From Raphanus sativus (Eukaryota > Streptophyta > Magnoliopsida > Brassicales > Brassicaceae): a DNA stretch of 64,000 bases. The stretch spans positions 38,821,920-38,885,919 of the forward strand of contig NC_079515.1 of the NCBI RefSeq assembly GCF_000801105.2, in the 5' to 3' direction. Below the pieces are notes generated by a model. The model was given only the letters and a program-made list of their open reading frames with translations, did not search any database and was not told the DNA's origin. Position numbers and translations under genes: made by a program. Each line of letters begins with the position of its first letter. Position 1 is the stretch's first letter. Below are positions 1 to 10,413 of this stretch, piece by piece.

Positions 1-2442
1 ATTCATATCAAGACGTCAGTCATGAACAAAAGGGAAATAGAAAACAAATTCACAAAAACTGAGATCAGAGTCTTTAGTAACTTGTACCTTGGGATGGTGG
101 AGCCGGAACCACAATTTTGAATCCACGAACGGCAGGGACATGTCTGAATTCCCGTCCAGCATTCGAGACAACATCTCCAGCTTCAAATCATCTTTCTTCG
201 ACTGACCTTTAGTATCCTGAAGCAATAATTTTATGATTCAGAAGGTACATAACTAACAAAAGGAAGAAAATAAGTCACTAAGTTTTGGACCACAGACCTC
301 CATAAATTTCTGTACTGCCGCACGTAATTCAACAGAATACTTCTTACTAACAACAGCAAGAATTTTCTTGGCCCAGCACCCTAAAATTATATTGCAAGTT
401 GCAACCAAGGCCGTTATAAAAAGAGGCTGCGAACAAGAGTAAACTTCAAAACACGGAAGTTGACATTTCACTAACCAGATGTAGAAGATGTAGGGTCACT
501 TTTGTTCTTCTGGTATTGTGTCATACAAGTAGAGAAAACCTTGGAGATCATATGATCAACCAAGTTGTCTACTGGAACATTATCAATTATCGAAACTAGC
601 GTTTCCAGACATTGATCATCAGACGAACTGCAAACAGAAGACAGTAAGTCAAGACTGAACACTAACAATATAGATGCACTGGAAAATTGCAAAACAGTGT
701 CAAACACGCACCTGTAAAGAAGAAGAGAATCCAGTAACACTGCAAGGAACCTCTTGATGTTGAATTCTTTGGACAAGCCTAGAAGAACACCAGAAATATC
801 CCTATACAAAATTGAAGCCCTCGTTGGAAAAAAATAATAATACAAGTGGTAACAATTAAAATAGCCAAGAGGGAATACAGTCTATATGTGACTACCTTAT
901 TTCCTTTAAAAGGTCCAAAGCTTTCTTTGGGATCAAGTCAACAGACTGTAACTGTAGTTAATCAAGAAAAATCAATGAGTTCAAAAAGACAAACACGGGC
1001 CAGTTGTGAGCAGAATTCGTGAAATAAAAATTAAGAGGTTCATGAGAATTAACAGAACGTTCATGCACCTGAACCAAATTAATCAATGCCATAAATGACA
1101 ATCGAAGCCAATGAGGATCAGAGGATTCTTTGGCATGTTCACGAGCAATGTCGATGATTGACCTCATAAAGCGTTTGATAAGGTTCTCATTTAGTGTGGC
1201 TTTGGTAGCCAACATGCCAACAACCATTAACGCACCAGCCTAGAAAAAAAAATAAACATGTCACAATAATCACACAGACTGAAACAAATTTAAATTAATA
1301 ATATTGACAGATTCCGCTTTTACAAACCTGCTGATCTAAACATCCTTTCACAGCGGACTGAACACCAGAGTCGACAAATGGTAAAATCTGCTTTACAACA
1401 TCTCCATCAACCTTGGCCACGGAACCTAAAACCTCGACGACAACAGCCGTGGAGAAGCTGACCACCGGTTTCGAAGGCTGATACTTCTTAGTCCGAGATC
1501 CCTACAACAACCAACAAGATAAGAATGTTCATTTAAAAAAAAATACGATTCACACAATCACTTTAATAAAATAAAAAGCAGCTACTTACATAGTCACACA
1601 AGGCCTCCAAGACATTCATATCACGTATACACTGCTGAACGATAACAGATCTAGGAGGTGGAGCACCTGAATTCTTCACACCGTCCAGAAACTTCCACTT
1701 GGTGTTTCTGTAACACAAATGAGAGCAGGGTTGATAAATCAAGAAGCTTTACACTTCAAAGAAAGAAAAAAAAAAGAAAGAATGAAAGAATCATTGCTCA
1801 CCCAGTGGTAATCAGCTGAACAATACGAACAAAAGCATGTGTATCGTGATACGGAAAAGCACACAACACCACATCTTCTACATTGTATATATGAACCCTG
1901 TAGAATCAATCCAGTAGTTAGACAAAAACATACAAACACAAGTCAAGGGAGATATAATAACAAGGAAACACATACTTGTATCTTCGTATGAGATACTCAA
2001 GAGTCTCCAAGGAAGCACGAAACTGAAGATAGCCAGAGAGCAACCGTAGATACGAACTAATCGAAGCATCAATCTTAGCATTTTCTTCTTTACTAAGCAA
2101 CTCTCTATCGATCTCTCTACTCTTATGACTAAACAGATCGTTCGCGAAGTTCTTAAACCTCTCGTCTTTGTTTCCAAGCACTTCGAGACCTGAGAATTAA
2201 CGAAGATGGCAGGATAAGGATGACGATTGTAATCATCAATTAGAGAAAGAAATAATAATAATAATCAAAAGGTGGAGCAGACCTTTGAGTCCGAGTTCGT
2301 GGATTGACTCGATATCTAAATCTGCTGCTTCTTTGGGACTGAAGAGGATCGAAGGGCGTGTGTATGGTCTCTTTGTTGGCTCTGTATCGGCTTGTACAAT
2401 TGACTTGATGGCTTGTAACTGTGAGGATAACGAGGAACTCAT
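1..2442 (-). CDS. UTP10: U3 snoRNP component UTP10/HEATR1 (BAP28), N-terminal part, truncated by the window edge
   Basis: Large HEAT/ARM-repeat protein of the small-subunit processome (t-UTP group), needed in the nucleolus for pre-18S rRNA processing and rDNA transcription. Eleven exons can be read on the minus strand: 2442-2283, 2189-1976, 1897-1802, 1707-1590, 1501-1328, 1239-1069, 951-896, 801-712, 627-476, 380-298 and 216-88. All use GT-AG junctions and together give exactly 481 codons. The start is the ATG at 2442 (MSSSLSSQLQAIKSIVQ...). The reading follows Arabidopsis At3g06530 exon by exon (for example SSYLRLLSGYLQFRASL, LLGLSKEFNIKRFLAVLLD, DSKLWFRLHHP). The intron after 88 runs off the window, so about three quarters of the roughly 2,000-residue family length lies outside. 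The helical-repeat character is known from the family and is not a sharp motif here. The open frames seen inside the introns are read-through. Confidence 0.93.
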
Positions 2443-2511
2443 TCTCGCTAATAGAGCGAAGACTGTGTGTTCTTTGGAGGAAGGTTGAAGAAGAAGAAGA
2501 AGAGCGCGGCT

Positions 2512-2766
2512 GGGTTTAGGGTTTAACTGTTCTTTTCTAGTTTTTGTAATTTGTTTTTAAATTTTGTTGGTAAAATTAATAGAGAACCCCTGAGTTTTAA
2601 TGAAATCGCGTTTAAAACCATTATCTATTTTTAGGGGTAAAAAACAACCCTAGATACCAAAAAAAGTGTATCTAACTGAAGCCCATAAGTCAATTTTATG
2701 GGTTTTATTAACAATGACCAATGGAACAGTCATTGATGAAGCCCATAACTCAACTATTAAGCCCAC
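2512..2766 (-). promoter_or_regulatory. telo-box plus site II elements upstream of UTP10
   Basis: On the minus strand, just upstream of the UTP10 start codon, there is an extended telo-box AAACCCTAAACCC (2524-2512). Three site II cores TGGGCT follow further upstream (near 2686-2679, 2746-2739 and 2766-2759). Telo-box plus site II is the known promoter signature of plant ribosomal-protein and ribosome-biogenesis genes, which fits the product. Seen: the motifs and their positions. Inferred: that they drive this gene. Confidence 0.6.
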
Positions 2767-2828
2767 ACGGTGAGTGTTACTTTTATCAAGTTTGGGTGAT
2801 ATTGATCGCAACTCGCAAGTCCGTAAGG

Positions 2829-3006
2829 TTAACATTATCGGTCAGTCCCTTAAGGGTCCCTAAGAAGGGAAGAGGGCCATAAAACATCAGGACCGAGGTA
2901 AAAAGAAGAGGAAAAACCCTTAATTAAGGGACAAATAAGATGAGTCCTTGTAAATCCTTGTACTATTCATTTGGGGACTTTCATTTGGGGACTTATCGAT
3001 AATGTT
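2829..3006. mobile_element. possible MITE-like inverted-repeat element
   Basis: The left end AACATTATCGGTCAGTCCC (from 2831) is matched in inverted orientation by the right end, which reads AACATTATCGATAAGTCCC on the minus strand from 3006. The interior is about 175 bp and has further short complementary blocks (CCCTTAAGGG, CCCTTAATTAAGGG). No clear target-site duplication was found, so the superfamily is not assigned. Confidence 0.4.
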
Positions 3007-3126
3007 GCCCTAATCAATAGTTTTATAAGAGAAAAATAATACAAAAGAACTTGAAATTTTACTAATAAATTTGTGTCACAATTCCAATTGAATGTTGATG
3101 CGTATAAGATAAACTGATATTTACAT

Positions 3127-3287
3127 GAAGTAAACTAGTATCGTATTCTAAAAACGCTTTCTCAAGCATGGCTGTGTTATAAAGTTCTCTACAACAATAC
3201 ATCTCATCTTCAAACTCTCCCACACGCTTCAGATTTTTTGACGTCTCAGTGTGTAGACCGTATATTACATAAGCATCTTCTCTGTGT
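3127..3287 (-). pseudogene. unidentified exon-like open stretch
   Basis: On the minus strand a frame without stops starts after a good acceptor (TTTTCCACACAG, ends at 3288) and runs to a plausible donor (CAT|GTAAAT near 3126). The codons read REDAYVIYGLHTETSKNLKR, then a segment ending YDTSLLH, which looks like a protein rather than random AT-rich sequence. There is no start codon and no neighbouring exon, and the family is not recognised. It may be a relic exon of a gene lost from this syntenic position. Confidence 0.3.
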
Positions 3288-3486
3288 GGAAAATATGAAA
3301 AGTGAGTTCACCCAATACAATGCATTTCACTGGTATCGGATTAGATATAGTAATTGATTATAATGTATGTAAAGCAAAAGCGAGACTTAGAAAAGGCCAT
3401 GTCGACGTCAACGTGTAAGTCTTTGAACGCATTGACCATGACCATTCAAAAGACTATTGAGTCGGTCCTTCTTTGTGCTCGCCTTC

Positions 3487-4830
3487 TGTTGTGGGCACGG
3501 AAGCTGGGTCGGTTGGTGGGATGGTCGATGGGTCGATCTTATCGATGGAGATGAAGACCGGATGAAAGGATGGTGAAGATGCACGACTTGCTGGCCTTTT
3601 AGATCCAATCTATCCTGAAAACAAAGGAAAAACAATGAGTTTATGATTAATGAAAACAAGAACAGAAACTAAAAGATAAAGGGATGGAATGATAATATGG
3701 ATAGATGTTTGAAGATGGAAGATGGTGGATAAATGGTGATTGACTCTCTCAATCCGTGGGTGCTTGATTGACTCTCTCAATCTGTGTTTCAAGGCTCCTG
3801 TATCTCACAAAGAACCTAAGAACCACGAGCTCAATAGCCTTCTAATGTATCTCACACTTAGAAACTAAAGAACAGATTTTTATGCAAAGAAACTCTTTGA
3901 TAAAAGACAAACTGAATATTATTTCTTAAGGATTGAAAGGTGATCTGTACAAAGCAATAGAATGAGCTTATATAGGTCGTGGCCATTGCTCAGAATAATA
4001 AAACAAAGGAAAGAAAATCAAACATAAAGAAAACTAGCTGTTGGAGGATTTCTTGGTTTAAATGGCTTGATTCAAGGGCTGAGATGATGGCTTTGTATCT
4101 GGTCGGTTTAAGGCTGTAGGTAAGCTTCTTAGGAACATCTTTACTGCAGAAATATTGGTAGAAGTCGTGCCATTCTTGATGGGAAAAGAGCTGTTGAGAA
4201 TTGATGGCTTTTGACTCCAAAAATGGCAAGTATGGTCTTGGTTGATTCTGAACAATCTGATGGATGCTGGTGCATTGTAAGAATGTATCTGACTCTCCTG
4301 GATGCTTGTATTGGTCTCCTGAATGGTTAGATGTCTCTCCTGGTCGCCATAGCTTGGTTTGGGATTGATTGAACCGGTGAGACTCCAAATAAGGCAGGTG
4401 CAGAACTGGTTTGACCGGTTTAGGGAAATGGGCCATAACTCCATAATTCCATGGACTTTTCTCCTCATTCTTGAGTTGTTGGAAAGCTAAGAGATCCACC
4501 TTGAAGTCCATGAACTGGTTTGGATCAGAATGCTTCTTCATTGGGCTTGAAACTGCTTCTAAACTCGGACCCTCGCAGATGGACGGGCTGAGAAACCTCC
4601 GGTTTATAAAATTCATATCTTTCTGGCCCGTAATGGTTTTGGGCTGATTCCAATTGGGATTGGACCCTACTTGAGTGTAGAATCCATGAAAATTGGTTTC
4701 ATGGTGAAATTCCTCCGAGTCGGTAAGATACGCCGTTTTAACTGAACACATATCTTGGTTGGTCCTTTGGTTTGCTGAATGGTGCAACTGATTGGCCTCC
4801 GGTTCAGGTACTGATTTGATGCCCACATCA
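3487..4830 (-). repeat. 3' LTR of the TR-GAG element
   Basis: This is the downstream LTR in element orientation, equal in length to the 5' LTR and almost identical to it. The Gag reading frame enters it at 4830 and ends at 3990, so about 280 C-terminal codons lie in U3. The stop is only about 14 nt before the TATA-like box (3976-3967). Confidence 0.92.
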
Positions 4831-6791
4831 TACCCTCTCCCTTGAAAAAGTTTCGACCTCGAAACTGGATAATCTGCACCAAGGTCACCAAGATAGAGCA
4901 AGTTAGGTTTCATCCTCTTTTGAGATTCTAGGGCCTTACCTTGGTATCTGATCGGTTTGCTCTTTGATGGCACATCTTGTGGCTCTCCTTTGAGTAAGAA
5001 CGACAAGAATACTCCTCTGCTGTGATCTGGCCTTTTGGTGGGTGGTGCAAGACCTTGAGGGTCGTCTGGAATCAAGAAGTTGTTGGTGGTAACTTCTTGT
5101 TTTACTTTGGCATCTAAACACCTTGTAATCTCCTTGTGTTGATCATCCATGTGATCAGTGACTTCTATTCCTGAAATAAATTCAAAACTTTTGCCAGGAA
5201 ACAAGTGCATTATATCTGGGTTTGAAAGATTATAAATAAGAGAATTTAAATTCAGATTTACCCAAATAGTTTCAGGTAGTTGAAGAATGATTTGCTCATT
5301 GGCAGCATGTGTGCTTTGGATGGTTCTTGCAACTTCTTCAACGTTTTGTGGACAAGTCAGGTGCTGCCCATGGCTTTCTTTCAACCTTTCAGCCTTGTTT
5401 GGCTGTCCATCTTCTTGCCTTATACCTGGATCAAAACTCTTTGGCAAAGACAAGTGCATAAATCCAGAATTTGAAAGTTCTAAAGGAACAATACTATCAC
5501 TTGTTTTACTTTGCCCTGGTTTCAACTCCAATAATGTGCATCCTAATAATTTTCTAGATGGACAATTTACAGCAAAATGTCCCCTCTTATGACATCTATA
5601 ACATGTCTGAATTTTGATATTTTTAGAATTAGAGGACTTACTTGGATTTGTTGGAGCTGGTGGCTTTTGTAAACTTTGTGCCTTAGATTCATCTTGGGGT
5701 TTCCTACTCTCAAGAACAAATCCGGCCTTCTTTCTCTCTGATCCTAAATTTCCTTTTGAATATGAGAATGTGCCTGGCACCTTTGTACACTGGAGTGAAC
5801 TTGGCTGTAAACCCACTTGTCTTTTGAAAGTTTTCTTCTCTACAGCCGGTTTCATCTTTTGTGGGCTGTGATGATGATTAACTTGCTTGCTTCCAGCCTT
5901 GAAGTTCTTAGGGTTGCTGGGAGCATAGACCACGTGAGTAGCACACTTAGGGGATGGATCTGGTTCTTGTTTTACAAAATCTTCAAGAAAAACTGATTTG
6001 AAACTCTCCCAAGTAAGATCCGGTTCTTTGTAGTACCATTGAGCAAATTGCTCTTTTTCCCACCATGCAAGAGCAGGTCCAGTGAGTGTCTTAGTGGCAT
6101 ATGGCAGCTTCTTTTCTTCTTGAAACTGGTGCCTCTGGAACAAGGTTTCCATTTCGTCCTCCCACTTGAGGTAAGTCTCGTCTCTTTGGCCAAAACCAGA
6201 GAAGTATGTGGAGTGTGCTTCAAATTCATCAACATTTCTTCCGGCCTCACTTTCAACTTCTTCCTCTTCATCCAAGACAAGTTTAGACTCTTTAACATTT
6301 CTTCCAGCCTCACTTATGGCGTCCTCCTCATTTTCGGAGTTAGTAATAAAGCTATCTGGCTCATCTTCTCGATCAGAGTAATCACACCATGGTCTTTCTT
6401 CTGCATAAGACTCTTCTTCATGCTCACATGCTTCTTCTAAGCTGATTTCAGTACCAGACTCCTCTTCCCATGAGTCTTCCTGCTCAATTTCTTGATCATC
6501 ACGTTCTGTATTATCTCCAGGAAATTCATCTTCTTCATTGAAACTGATATTTGGTTCAGTTTCTCCTTCATACTCTCCTTGGTGGCTGGTATCTTCATAT
6601 GAGTAATCAGGGGGCTCTGGTTCAGGATATGCTTCATCAGGGTCGTCTCCATACTCTGACATAGAGTAGTTATCATCAGAACAGGACCCATCACAGCCCT
6701 CCTCTTCATTGGACCAAGCTTGGTCGGTTTCATCAAGATCGGAGCCTTGGCTTGCATCATAGGAGCTTTCATCTTCAGAGTAATCTCCCAT
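3990..6791 (-). CDS. Gag-like retrotransposon protein with CCHC zinc knuckle
   Basis: This is one uninterrupted 933-residue frame that starts at the ATG at 6791, the first protein of the element. Residues 1 to about 190 are extremely acidic (repeated Asp/Glu/Ser blocks). Residues about 200-285 contain a retrotransposon Gag core (ETYLKWEDEMETLFQRH, then ALAWWEKEQF and TWESFKSVFLEDF). A CX2CX4HX4C zinc knuckle, CYRCHKRGHFAVNC, lies at about 397-410. The C-terminal half is hydrophilic and not recognised; its last 280 or so residues are encoded inside the 3' LTR. Expected role: assembly of virus-like particles around element RNA in the cytoplasm. No polymerase domains follow. The intact frame suggests recent selection or recent insertion. 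Confidence 0.88.
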   Translation of the reverse strand: MGDYSEDESSYDASQGSDLDETDQAWSNEEEGCDGSCSDDNYSMSEYGDDPDEAYPEPEPPDYSYEDTSHQGEYEGETEPNISFNEEDEFPGDNTERDDQEIEQEDSWEEESGTEISLEEACEHEEESYAEERPWCDYSDREDEPDSFITNSENEEDAISEAGRNVKESKLVLDEEEEVESEAGRNVDEFEAHSTYFSGFGQRDETYLKWEDEMETLFQRHQFQEEKKLPYATKTLTGPALAWWEKEQFAQWYYKEPDLTWESFKSVFLEDFVKQEPDPSPKCATHVVYAPSNPKNFKAGSKQVNHHHSPQKMKPAVEKKTFKRQVGLQPSSLQCTKVPGTFSYSKGNLGSERKKAGFVLESRKPQDESKAQSLQKPPAPTNPSKSSNSKNIKIQTCYRCHKRGHFAVNCPSRKLLGCTLLELKPGQSKTSDSIVPLELSNSGFMHLSLPKSFDPGIRQEDGQPNKAERLKESHGQHLTCPQNVEEVARTIQSTHAANEQIILQLPETIWVNLNLNSLIYNLSNPDIMHLFPGKSFEFISGIEVTDHMDDQHKEITRCLDAKVKQEVTTNNFLIPDDPQGLAPPTKRPDHSRGVFLSFLLKGEPQDVPSKSKPIRYQGKALESQKRMKPNLLYLGDLGADYPVSRSKLFQGRGYDVGIKSVPEPEANQLHHSANQRTNQDMCSVKTAYLTDSEEFHHETNFHGFYTQVGSNPNWNQPKTITGQKDMNFINRRFLSPSICEGPSLEAVSSPMKKHSDPNQFMDFKVDLLAFQQLKNEEKSPWNYGVMAHFPKPVKPVLHLPYLESHRFNQSQTKLWRPGETSNHSGDQYKHPGESDTFLQCTSIHQIVQNQPRPYLPFLESKAINSQQLFSHQEWHDFYQYFCSKDVPKKLTYSLKPTRYKAIISALESSHLNQEILQQLVFFMFDFLSFVLLF
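4831..4843 (-). other. polypurine tract
   Basis: The minus strand reads AAGGGAGAGGGTA directly before the 3' LTR starts with TGATGTGGGC. Position and composition fit the plus-strand primer site. Confidence 0.8.
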
Positions 6792-7547
6792 AACTTATCC
6801 TCTGTATTTTTATTATTGGTACCTTTCACAAACAAAGTAAAGAGAATCAATTCGTGCCTTAACAAAATAAGGAAAGAAGAATAAAGAGAAAAAAAATTGA
6901 GAACTTGTATTTTTTTTTTTTGAAAATTTGAAAACAATTGGAAAAAACTCACTAAACTTTTTTTTTTTTTTAAATCTCGAAATTTATAAACTAAAACAAG
7001 CAAATTAAAATTTTATTTTGGTTTTCAATTTAAAAGAAACAAAACATGAACTAAAAACAGATTCTATGATTAATGCAAATAAAACCGAAAGGAAAGTGGA
7101 GCTATGCAATTAAATCCAAACAAGGATGATTTTTTTTTTATGCAGCAATGTAATGCACGAAATAAACTATAATGATATGAAAATATGCAATCAAATATGA
7201 ACAATAATACTAAGGAGAAAATGCAAAGACAATTTTTTTTTTAAGTGCAATAAACATAAAAAGGAAACTATGATCAAACTAAATGCAAAAAATTAAATAT
7301 GGAAATGGGAGCTGATGAATATGAATGCAACCAACTAGACAAATATTTCAAATGAATTTTCGTGAATCAAAACACCTAAACTCCTTTTTTTTTTTCTTTA
7401 AGAACACAAAATGCAGAAAAAAATGCAAACTTGAAGCAAATAACAATTTTATGGATTTTTTTTGGTTTTATAAAATGAGAACAAACAAAGAATGAAACAA
7501 GAACAGGAATAGAGATGGATTGATATCACCTGATATAGGAGCTTTGA

Positions 7548-7559
7548 GCTCTGATACCA
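7548..7559 (-). other. primer binding site (initiator tRNA-Met)
   Basis: The minus strand reads TGGTATCAGAGC two bases after the 5' LTR end. This is the standard plant LTR-retrotransposon PBS complementary to the 3' end of initiator tRNA-Met. Confidence 0.9.
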
Positions 7560-7561
7560 AA

Positions 7562-8905
7562 TGTTGTGGGCACGGAAGCTGGGTCGGTTGGTGGGATGGT
7601 CGATGGGTCGATCTTATCGATGGAGATGAAGACCGGATGAAAGGATGGTGAAGATGCACGACTTGCTGGCCTTTTAGATCCAATCTATCCTGAAAACAAA
7701 GGAAAAACAATGAGTTTATGATTAATGAAAACAAGAACAGAAACTAAAAGATAAAGGGATGGAATGATAATATGGATAGATGTTTGAAGATGGAAGATGG
7801 TGGATAAATGGTGATTGACTCTCTCAATCCGTGGGTGCTTGATTGACTCTCTCAATCTGTGTTTCAAGGCTCCTGTATCTCACAAAGAACCTAAGAACCA
7901 CGAGCTCAATAGCCTTCTAATGTATCTCACACTTAGAAACTAAAGAACAGATTTTTATGCAAAGAAACTCTTTGATAAAAGACAAACTGAATATTATTTC
8001 TTAAGGATTGAAAGGTGATCTGTACAAAGCAATAGAATGAGCTTATATAGGTCGTGGCCATTGCTCAGAATAATAAAACAAAGGAAAGAAAATCAAACAT
8101 AAAGAAAACTAGCTGTTGGAGGATTTCTTGGTTTAAATGGCTTGATTCAAGGGCTGAGATGATGGCTTTGTATCTGGTCGGTTTAAGGCTGTAGGTAAGC
8201 TTCTTAGGAACATCTTTACTGCAGAAATATTGGTAGAAGTCGTGCCATTCTTGATGGGAAAAGAGCTGTTGAGAATTGATGGCTTTTGACTCCAAAAATG
8301 GCAAGTATGGTCTTGGTTGATTCTGAACAATCTGATGGATGCTGGTGCATTGTAAGAATGTATCTGACTCTCCTGGATGCTTGTATTGGTCTCCTGAATG
8401 GTTAGATGTCTCTCCTGGTCGCCATAGCTTGGTTTGGGATTGATTGAACCGGTGAGACTCCAAATAAGGCAGGTGCAGAACTGGTTTGACCGGTTTAGGG
8501 AAATGGGCCATAACTCCATAATTCCATGGACTTTTCTCCTCATTCTTGAGTTGTTGGAAAGCTAAGAGATCCACCTTGAAGTCCATGAACTGGTTTGGAT
8601 CAGAATGCTTCTTCATTGGGCTTGAAACTGCTTCTAAACTCGGACCCTCGCAGATGGACGGGCTGAGAAACCTCCGGTTTATAAAATTCATATCTTTCTG
8701 GCCCGGAATGGTTTTGGGCTGATTCCAATTGGGATTGGACCCTACTTGAGTGTAGAATCCATGAAAATTGGTTTCATGGTGAAATTCCTCCGAGTCGGTA
8801 AGATACGCCGTTTTAACTGAACACATATCTTGGTTGGTCCTTTGGTTTGCTGAATGGTGCAACTGATTGGCCTCCGGTTCAGGTACTGATTTGATGCCCA
8901 CATCA
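7562..8905 (-). repeat. 5' LTR of the TR-GAG element
   Basis: This is the 1,344-bp upstream LTR in the element's minus-strand orientation. A TATA-like box CCTATATAAGC lies at 8051-8041, so transcription should start near 8020-8010, separating a long U3 from R-U5. Open frames in this copy are the Gag C-terminal coding sequence repeated without its own start and read into flanking DNA; they are not a separate gene. Confidence 0.92.
8041..8051 (-). promoter_or_regulatory. LTR TATA-like box
   Basis: CCTATATAAGC on the minus strand of the 5' LTR is the only good TATA element noticed there. The identical copy in the 3' LTR lies just after the Gag stop codon. Confidence 0.5.
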
Positions 8906-9000
8906 CCTTCCCCCCAACAGTGGAATGTTATCAACCTTATCGAATCATCGAGTGCCAATCCCATGTATGATGTATCTTTTCAACGATGGAGATTACGTTT

Positions 9001-9044
9001 CCACGTGTGAGTTTTTTTTTTTTTTGTCGACCCACGTGTGAGTT
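9001..9044 (-). repeat. oligo(A) micro-insertion with 13-bp direct repeats
   Basis: CCACGTGTGAGTT occurs at 9001-9013 and 9032-9044. Between them lies a T-run followed by GTCGAC, which reads GTCGAC-A(n) on the minus strand. The layout matches a minute retroposed tail with a target-site duplication. Confidence 0.6.
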
Positions 9045-9277
9045 AAGAAGGATCCATCTCACACCCTTGTTTATTTGTTCTCTATTTCTTGCGCGCTTAT
9101 ATAGATGTTAGTTTTTACTTTTATTCAGTGCCAAGCATTTAAAATACACTTACCAAATTACCATAAAGTTTGCAACAGCGACCATAAGAAAAGTATCCAC
9201 GAGAATTATAACGAGATATAAAAGTAGCTGGAAATATAGAAAGCTAGGGAACTTGAGATGACTTTTCGAAACCCATG

Positions 9278-9323
9278 ATTATTTTAAAGTTTTTTTTTTT
9301 TTGCTAAAATTATTTTTTAAGTT
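9278..9323 (-). repeat. oligo(A) micro-insertion with imperfect direct repeats
   Basis: ATTATTTTAAAGTT (from 9278) and ATTATTTTTTAAGTT (9309-9323) flank a T-run ending in GCTAAA, which reads TTTAGC-A(n) on the minus strand. The repeats are imperfect and AT-rich, so this case is weaker. Confidence 0.35.
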
Positions 9324-9357
9324 GTCAAATTTAATTTGAATGTTATTTGTTAGTTAT

Positions 9358-9415
9358 ATTGTCTTGGGTAGTTTTTTTTCTCTCTTTTTTTGGTAAAATT
9401 GTCTTGGGTAGTTTT
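9358..9415 (-). repeat. oligo(A) micro-insertion with 18-bp direct repeats
   Basis: ATTGTCTTGGGTAGTTTT occurs at 9358-9375 and 9398-9415. The 22-bp insert reads TTTACC followed by an A-rich tail on the minus strand. Confidence 0.6.
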
Positions 9416-10360
9416 AGGTTAAATAACTGCTATTATCATGTGAGCTCTTTTCCGTATTTGAATGATTGAGACTTGGGTTTTGTATTTGAAATTGATGTTT
9501 TACAGTATAATTAATGTATTTGTTTTGTAACTAAAACATAAATTAACATGTTAAAATATGAGTAGTAAAACTTTATTAATAAAAGTGAAAATAAGAAATT
9601 ATAAGTATATGTAGATAATATGTAGGAAAAAACTTAAATCATCAATTATTGGAATATCGAATATTTATTGTGTGGCGTAACGCAGCCACATACGAAAGTT
9701 GAAAAGTTTGCCTTTGTCAACACTCAACAGTAGTAATAATTTCTTTTTTCAGTCTGAAACCACTTATGTATCATGCTCCACACAAAGGAATGGAAAATTT
9801 TGAATTCCAAAATCTTATGCTATGAGAAGCCAAGCACGTTGTGCAAACAACTAGTCCAACTTTCATTGATATGTAACGATCAGAACTAAGTCTTAGTAGC
9901 ATCAATTTTCCAATCTATAAGTCATTTGGATAAAGATTGATAAAGATTTTGCTGGTGAATAGAGATCTTCTAATTTTGGGACCACTCTGGCTCTTGACCT
10001 GGATTTTAGGCATCGGCTTGTTTGCTGACCATACCACACCGCCTACGAAATTTCATTCTCTCAGCCGCCACCACCTTTTAAGTCTACCTCACCTTCACTA
10101 GCTATACTTTAATCACATGCCTTTTTTCTATTCCATCACGTGCCAGTTCCATAAGATGTGCAGCATGTAAATCTTATGTAATACGTGTGTGAAATCAATA
10201 TTGGAGTTTAGAAAATATTATACTCGATAAGAAAAATTGAGGACAGCTGTGTAGTATTTTCTTAAAGGACCAAGTTGGTGTATAGAACGAAAACGACTTA
10301 AACTAAAGTTTTTTTTTTAACGGCTCACAACTAATGTTTGACTGAAAAAAATGGAGATTT

Positions 10361-10413
10361 AAGCTAGACGTAGCTTGTTTCAAAAAAAAAAAAAAAAAAA
10401 AAGCTAGACGTAG
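10361..10413 (+). repeat. oligo(A) micro-insertion with 13-bp direct repeats
   Basis: AAGCTAGACGTAG occurs at 10361-10373 and 10401-10413. The insert reads CTTGTTTC followed by about 19 A on the plus strand. Confidence 0.6.

Larger units (their letters stand above)
2443..3486. other. intergenic, UTP10 upstream flank up to the retrotransposon
   Basis: About 1 kb with no intact gene. It holds the UTP10 promoter elements, a possible small inverted-repeat element (2829-3006) and an open exon-like stretch on the minus strand (3127-3287). It ends at the CCTTC target site of the retrotransposon. Confidence 0.6.
3487..8905 (-). mobile_element. complete non-autonomous LTR retrotransposon encoding only Gag (TR-GAG type)
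   Basis: Two 1,344-bp direct repeats (3487-4830 and 7562-8905) begin TGTTGTGGGC and end GCCCACATCA on the plus strand. They are flanked by a perfect 5-bp duplication CCTTC (3482-3486 and 8906-8910). On the minus (coding) strand a primer binding site TGGTATCAGAGC, complementary to the initiator-tRNA-Met 3' end, lies 2 nt inside the 5' LTR. A purine tract abuts the 3' LTR. The 2.7-kb interior encodes one Gag-like protein. No protease, reverse transcriptase or integrase frame is present, so mobility would need a helper element. One LTR mismatch was seen by eye (G/T at about 8705 versus 4630), which points to a very recent insertion. Confidence 0.93.

Noticed and set aside
8065..8964. A 299-codon frame on the minus strand overlapping the 5' LTR
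   Set aside because: It is the LTR-encoded Gag C-terminus repeated in the other LTR, opened by chance into flanking DNA. It has no Gag core and no gene of its own.
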